From assembly GCA_905215765.1 (NCBI GenBank), contig CAJMRP010000035.1, positions 1 through 17,599 of the forward strand: a stretch of 17,599 bases of DNA, in the 5' to 3' direction. The notes under the pieces were generated by a model. It saw only the letters and a list, made by a program, of their open reading frames with translations, had not been told where the DNA came from and ran no database searches. Every line of letters starts with the position of its first letter. Within the stretch, counting starts at the first letter, position 1. The position numbers were made by a program, and so were the translations under genes. The DNA comes from an uncultured bacterium (GTDB taxonomy: Bacteria > Actinomycetota > Coriobacteriia > Coriobacteriales > Coriobacteriaceae). Shown piece by piece: positions 14,288-17,599 of this stretch.

Positions 14288-15811
14288 CTACCTCACGTTG
14301 TCGTTCATCGCGAAAGAGTTCTTCATGGCGCAGCTCGTGGTGTAGAGCACCTTGCCCAGTAGAGCATCGGTCTCCACGCGAACACGCTCGGCAAAGGCCT
14401 CGTTGGCGCGTGCAAGCTCAGCAGGTACCTCGGCCTCGGGCAGAGCGGCTACGGCAGCATCGACGTCATGGATCTGCTTGTGGCCCATGCCACCGACCTT
14501 CTCCTGATAGTCCTCCACAGCGCGGCCGCACTCATGGAAGCGGACGTCGGCCAGAGCGCCGATCAGGCGGTTGGCCCAGTAGAAGTTTTCGGACGTCACG
14601 CGAGCCTGCGTGTCGGCATAGTACTCGGGCATGGTCTCGACGTTGGCGTACAGCGGGACCAGCGCGTTAAACGAGTTGGAGCCAAAGGCCATCCACTGCA
14701 CGGCGCGATAGGCCGGCTGCGCATAGGGACGCAGCTGCAACACGGCGAGCTGGCTGTTGCGGTTGATGCCGATGGGACGATATGCGCCACGCGTAGCGGG
14801 CGTGCCCTTGCTGTCGTAGCAGTCGTACTCCGTGCCCTGGTAGTGGCTGGAGAGCACGTACTTGATGTCCTCGATGGTCACCTTACGCTCGGGCACGCGG
14901 CTCCAGGGGATATCGTCGCTCTCGGGCGTGTAGTCGGCCTCGGGACCATCCCACACGTCGCTGGGGTTGAGGCAGCGCTGCATGTACCAGGCGCGCGGCG
15001 TGTTGTAGACATGGTCGCTGTCGCTGTGCGAGCCAAAGGCCTCGCGCGGGTTAAAGACCGCAGCCGGTCCGTCGCCCTCGACGCCCAGCGTCAGGTCCAG
15101 ATGCCACTCGGCCATCCAGGCGCGCAGGTCGGCGGAGCACATGTGGTCGGCCTGGGCGCCCTCAGCGTCATCCAGGTCAAAGCTGTCGATACCCAGTTGG
15201 TTGGGCATGGTCACATAGGCGTCGTCGGGCACGCGCTTGGCGATCCAGTGGTGGCCGCCGATGGTCTCGAGCCACCAGATCTCGTCCACGTCGCTAAAGG
15301 CGATGCCGTTGTTCTCGTAGGTGCCGTAGCGCTCGAGCAGGTCGCCCAAGATACGCACGCCGTCGCGGGCGGACTTGGCATACGGCAGCACCAGGGTCAC
15401 CATGTCCTCCTCGCCCAGGCCACCGGGCCGCGCCGGCACATAGCCGTCCTCACCCTCGTTGCCCTTGGCGGGCACGTAGCCCACAAGCGGGTCGGCACCG
15501 CGAACGCGCTCGTTGGTGGTGAGCGTCTCGGTTGCGGACATGCCCACATTGAGCTCGTTGAAACCGGCCTCGGCCCAGATGCCGTGGCCCAGGACAACAT
15601 CGGGGACGCTCGTGTAGCGCATGGGGTTATCGGGCAGTTCAACGGTCAGGTGACTCAGGACGCTCGTGTAGACGCGCGGCTGCTCGTCGGGATGCACCAC
15701 GCGCATACGCTTGGGCTCAAACACCCCGTTGGACGAGTCCTCGTTACGCGCGACCAGGGTCGACCCGTCGCAGCTCGCGTTCTTACCAACCAAAATCGTT
15801 GTGCACGGCAT
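14288..15811 (-). CDS. C69 family (U34) dipeptidase
   Basis: The 507-residue protein begins MPCTTILVGKNASCDGSTL and continues VARNEDSSNG, the N-terminal signature of PepD-type dipeptidases. In this Ntn-hydrolase family the N-terminal cysteine, here Cys3, becomes the nucleophile after removal of the first residues. These enzymes cleave a range of dipeptides. There is no signal peptide, so a cytosolic role in peptide use is likely. Length is in the family range (about 460-510). The start was set at ATG 15811 because AAGGAGG (15824-15818) is 6 nt upstream. The ATG at 15817 directly abuts that SD and cannot use it. The gene stands alone: 99 bp separate it from the phasin-like gene, with no clear terminator between. 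Confidence 0.94.
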   Translation of the reverse strand: MPCTTILVGKNASCDGSTLVARNEDSSNGVFEPKRMRVVHPDEQPRVYTSVLSHLTVELPDNPMRYTSVPDVVLGHGIWAEAGFNELNVGMSATETLTTNERVRGADPLVGYVPAKGNEGEDGYVPARPGGLGEEDMVTLVLPYAKSARDGVRILGDLLERYGTYENNGIAFSDVDEIWWLETIGGHHWIAKRVPDDAYVTMPNQLGIDSFDLDDAEGAQADHMCSADLRAWMAEWHLDLTLGVEGDGPAAVFNPREAFGSHSDSDHVYNTPRAWYMQRCLNPSDVWDGPEADYTPESDDIPWSRVPERKVTIEDIKYVLSSHYQGTEYDCYDSKGTPATRGAYRPIGINRNSQLAVLQLRPYAQPAYRAVQWMAFGSNSFNALVPLYANVETMPEYYADTQARVTSENFYWANRLIGALADVRFHECGRAVEDYQEKVGGMGHKQIHDVDAAVAALPEAEVPAELARANEAFAERVRVETDALLGKVLYTTSCAMKNSFAMNDNVR

Positions 15812-15893
15812 GCGCATCCTCCTTGAGCGAAGAAATCAAACGGCAACAGTGTATCGCTTCGACGCAAAAAGGGCGAAACCACGGCGCTGGCAA

Positions 15894-16132
15894 CCCCTGT
15901 GGTCAAAAAATGCCAAATATGAGTACTGTCACTAATTTAGTAACAGCAATTTTGCTACGCATGGGTGTCGAAAGTCTACATTTGTTCAAAAATTAGATGA
16001 TGTACTTCCCCATAGGTCCAATAAAATAGGCTCTCTATCGATAATAAATATCGTTAGAGAGCCAAATTAACCTAAAATTTATGTGACTATCTTGGCAACA
16101 GTACTCATATTTGGCATTTTTTGTCCACGGGG
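15894..16132. mobile_element. MITE-like AT-rich element with 31-bp terminal inverted repeats
   Basis: A left arm at 15899-15929 (GTGGTCAAAAAATGCCAAAT...) and a right arm at 16098-16128 are inverted copies differing at one base. With a 1-nt bulge, CCCC/GGGG extends the pairing to 15894 and 16132. The ~170-bp interior is AT-rich compared with the rest of the window and has no ORF of note. It holds palindromes ACTAATTTAGT (about 15931-15941) and AGCAATTTTGCT (15945-15956) and a terminator hairpin. No clear target-site duplication is seen, so it may be an old insertion or a non-mobile repeat family. Confidence 0.6.
16021..16063 (-). terminator. Terminator-like hairpin downstream of folD, inside the repeat element
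   Basis: On the minus strand GGCTCTCTAACGAT (16063-16050) pairs with ATCGATAGAGAGCC (16042-16029), 13 of 14 bp, with a 7-nt loop, followed by TATTTTAT. It would end transcription from fchA-folD about 100 bp after the folD stop. Confidence 0.65.
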
Positions 16133-16165
16133 TATAGAACTAACCCCTCAAACAGCCCAAAACGC

Positions 16166-17020
16166 CTATTTCAATGCGCGCTCGGCCGCTTCGATCACGT
16201 GTTTGGCGAGAATCGCCGTCGTCACAGCTCCCACGCCGCCCGGCACGGGCGTGATGGCATCAACAATCGGCTCCGCAGCATCAAAATCGACGTCACCGAT
16301 CAGCTTTCCGGCAGCCTCATCCCAATTAATGCCAACATCGATGATCGTCTGGCCCTGGCGAACCGCGTCCACACCAATCGTGTGCGCGCGCCCAACGGCC
16401 GCAACCACAATATCAGCCGCACGGCACTCGGCAGCAAGGTCGCGCGTATGCGTATGGCACGTCGTCACTGTGGCATTGCGCGCCGTAAGCATGACGGCAA
16501 CAGGACGCCCGATCACCAGCGAGCGCCCGACCACAGCAACCTTAGCTCCATCCAGCTCAACGCCGTAATGATCCAGCAACGCTAACACTGCCTCGGCCGT
16601 GCAGGGAGCAAAACCCTCGCCGCGCCCCGAAAGCGTGGTAAGCAGCGAAGACGGCGTCATGGAGTCAACGTCCTTGGCGGGATCGAGCGCTGCGGCGACG
16701 GCATTCTCGTCAAGGCCGGCGGGCAGCGGGCGGAACATCAGGCAGCCATGAACAGCCGAATCGGTATTGATGTCCTCGATGGCCGTCAACAGCTCGTCCT
16801 GCGAAACATCGGCAGAAAGCAAAACGCGACGAGCCTCAATCCCCACTTTTTCGCAGCGCTTGAGCGCACCGCGCTCGTAGGATAGGTCGTCCTCGCGTTC
16901 ACCTACACGCACGATAGCCAACGTCGGAACAACGCCCCGCTCGCGCAGGGCTGCGCAGCGAGCAGCAAGTTCCTCAGTCAAAGCGCGAGCAACGGGAGCA
17001 CCCTTCAGCAGTTCAGCCAT
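16166..17020 (-). CDS. folD: FolD-family methylene-tetrahydrofolate dehydrogenase, lacking usual cyclohydrolase residues
   Basis: The 284-residue protein matches FolD (5,10-methylene-THF dehydrogenase/methenyl-THF cyclohydrolase), a cytosolic folate C1 enzyme. The nucleotide-binding motif VVGRSLVIGRP and CHTHT, plus C-terminal DVGINWD and TPVPGGVGAVT, are clear. The active-site region differs: SYERGALKRCEKVG has Tyr48 but Ala52 where the YxxxK lysine is expected (Lys54 is present). GCLMFRPLPAG has Phe96 where the usual VQLPLP motif has Gln. These two residues are needed for the cyclohydrolase step in characterised enzymes. ATG 17020 was chosen with AGAGGA about 6 nt upstream. The gene starts 2 nt after the fchA stop, so the two are coupled. 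I expect a dehydrogenase whose cyclohydrolase partner is FchA. Confidence 0.94.
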   Translation of the reverse strand: MAELLKGAPVARALTEELAARCAALRERGVVPTLAIVRVGEREDDLSYERGALKRCEKVGIEARRVLLSADVSQDELLTAIEDINTDSAVHGCLMFRPLPAGLDENAVAAALDPAKDVDSMTPSSLLTTLSGRGEGFAPCTAEAVLALLDHYGVELDGAKVAVVGRSLVIGRPVAVMLTARNATVTTCHTHTRDLAAECRAADIVVAAVGRAHTIGVDAVRQGQTIIDVGINWDEAAGKLIGDVDFDAAEPIVDAITPVPGGVGAVTTAILAKHVIEAAERALK

Positions 17021-17022
17021 GG

Positions 17023-17599
17023 CTATCCTCTCTTCCTTGCAGCGTCGGAGGCGCGACGCGCCAGCGCATCGGCGCGCGGCAACCATGTGTCGAGCAACTC
17101 ATCACACGCCGTCTCAAGCTCCTCAGCACGAGCGCGATCCTTCATAGACGTGGTGTTCGCAAAGAGCGTCAAACTCGCGCCCTGCATAGCAGCACGGCAG
17201 AACACGGCGCCGCACGCCACATCGGACAGCAGCTGACGCGAGCCCTTGTCGGCCATGTCCTCGAGCAGCGCCAGCGCACGCCCGCAGGCATCCATAATGC
17301 GATACGGCGGCATAGCGGCCACATGCAGCGCATCCTGAATCGCGGTCGCTCGAGCCGGATCGTCACGCGGAATACCGTACGCCGCGGACACCTGCCCGTA
17401 GGCACGAACGTCCTCGGCAACCAGACCCACAAGTTCCTGCGCCAACTCATCCGCCTGGGCAAACGCGCGCGTCAGATCGTCTGCGCGATCGGCAAACGCG
17501 GGGTTTGTCGCACCGTAGCGGGCAACCATTCCGCACAGCGAGGCGCCCAGCGCGCCCACAAAGGCGCTCGCGCTGCCACCGCCGGGAACCGGCTCCCGC
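17023..17599 (-). CDS. fchA: Cyclodeaminase/cyclohydrolase family protein (methenyl-THF cyclohydrolase, FchA-like), 5' partial
   Basis: The frame is open to the window edge (191 residues seen; family length about 205-210, so only ~10-20 residues are missing). The visible start reads EPVPGGGSASAFVGALGASL, the classic motif of the FTCD C-terminal/cyclodeaminase family. The rest is helical, as expected. Members either deaminate formimino-THF or, as FchA, interconvert methenyl-THF and formyl-THF. Because folD follows 2 nt later and lacks the cyclohydrolase residues, the cyclohydrolase role is favoured. A histidine-degradation role is possible, but no hut gene is in view. The GTG at 17559 is inside the motif and is not a start. 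Confidence 0.9.
   Translation of the reverse strand, partial: REPVPGGGSASAFVGALGASLCGMVARYGATNPAFADRADDLTRAFAQADELAQELVGLVAEDVRAYGQVSAAYGIPRDDPARATAIQDALHVAAMPPYRIMDACGRALALLEDMADKGSRQLLSDVACGAVFCRAAMQGASLTLFANTTSMKDRARAEELETACDELLDTWLPRADALARRASDAARKRG

Noticed and set aside
14468..15826. 452-codon open frame on the plus strand
   Set aside because: It is antisense to the dipeptidase gene, which has all family motifs and a strong SD.
17021..17086. 22 extra N-terminal residues for FolD
   Set aside because: They would overlap the end of fchA and contain the SD. The family N-terminus fits ATG 17020.

Overview
This window is high-GC chromosomal DNA that looks like a gut Coriobacteriia actinobacterium, most like Collinsella. 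That assignment is an inference from gene content, codon use and recognisable protein variants, since no marker gene is present. No rRNA, tRNA, CRISPR array or phage gene was seen.

Layout, left to right. A 5'-truncated m5C RNA methyltransferase of the NOL1/NOP2/Sun family (1-945) faces a 56-aa single-pass membrane protein (970-1140, minus). Next come a TIM-barrel-like protein of unknown function (1331-2422) with a terminator, a DegV lipid-binding protein (minus), a repeat-rich divergent intergenic region, class III fructose-1,6-bisphosphatase (3715-5631), and two paralogous GtrA-family membrane proteins separated by strong hairpins and closed by a clear terminator near 6770.

The central 5 kb (6831-11920, minus strand) is the most interesting part. 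A promoter and a cobalamin riboswitch (11713-11883) precede a two-gene operon. The first gene encodes a 1281-aa secreted, membrane-anchored protein. It has four tandem DUF4430 (transcobalamin C-terminal-like) domains, a PQQ-type beta-propeller, a Listeria-Bacteroides/InlB-B-type repeat, a Gly/Ser and Lys/Asp stalk, and a sorting-signal-like tail that lacks a normal LPXTG. The second gene encodes a 300-aa membrane-tethered protein with one DUF4430 domain at its C-terminus. I interpret this as a vitamin B12-repressed cell-surface corrinoid-capture system.

Further right, all on the minus strand, are a phasin-like gene coupled to an ABC1/UbiB-family kinase-like gene, and a C69-family dipeptidase. 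After these comes an AT-rich 240-bp element with 31-bp terminal inverted repeats (MITE-like). Last is a folate C1 pair, FolD plus FchA, with the FchA gene cut by the window edge. This FolD lacks the usual catalytic Lys and Gln of the cyclohydrolase reaction, so it may be a dehydrogenase only, with FchA supplying the cyclohydrolase step.

Several starts were moved inward from the longest possible reading frame because a good Shine-Dalgarno sequence sits before an internal start codon (DegV, fbp, the first GtrA, both DUF4430 proteins, phasin, dipeptidase, FolD).
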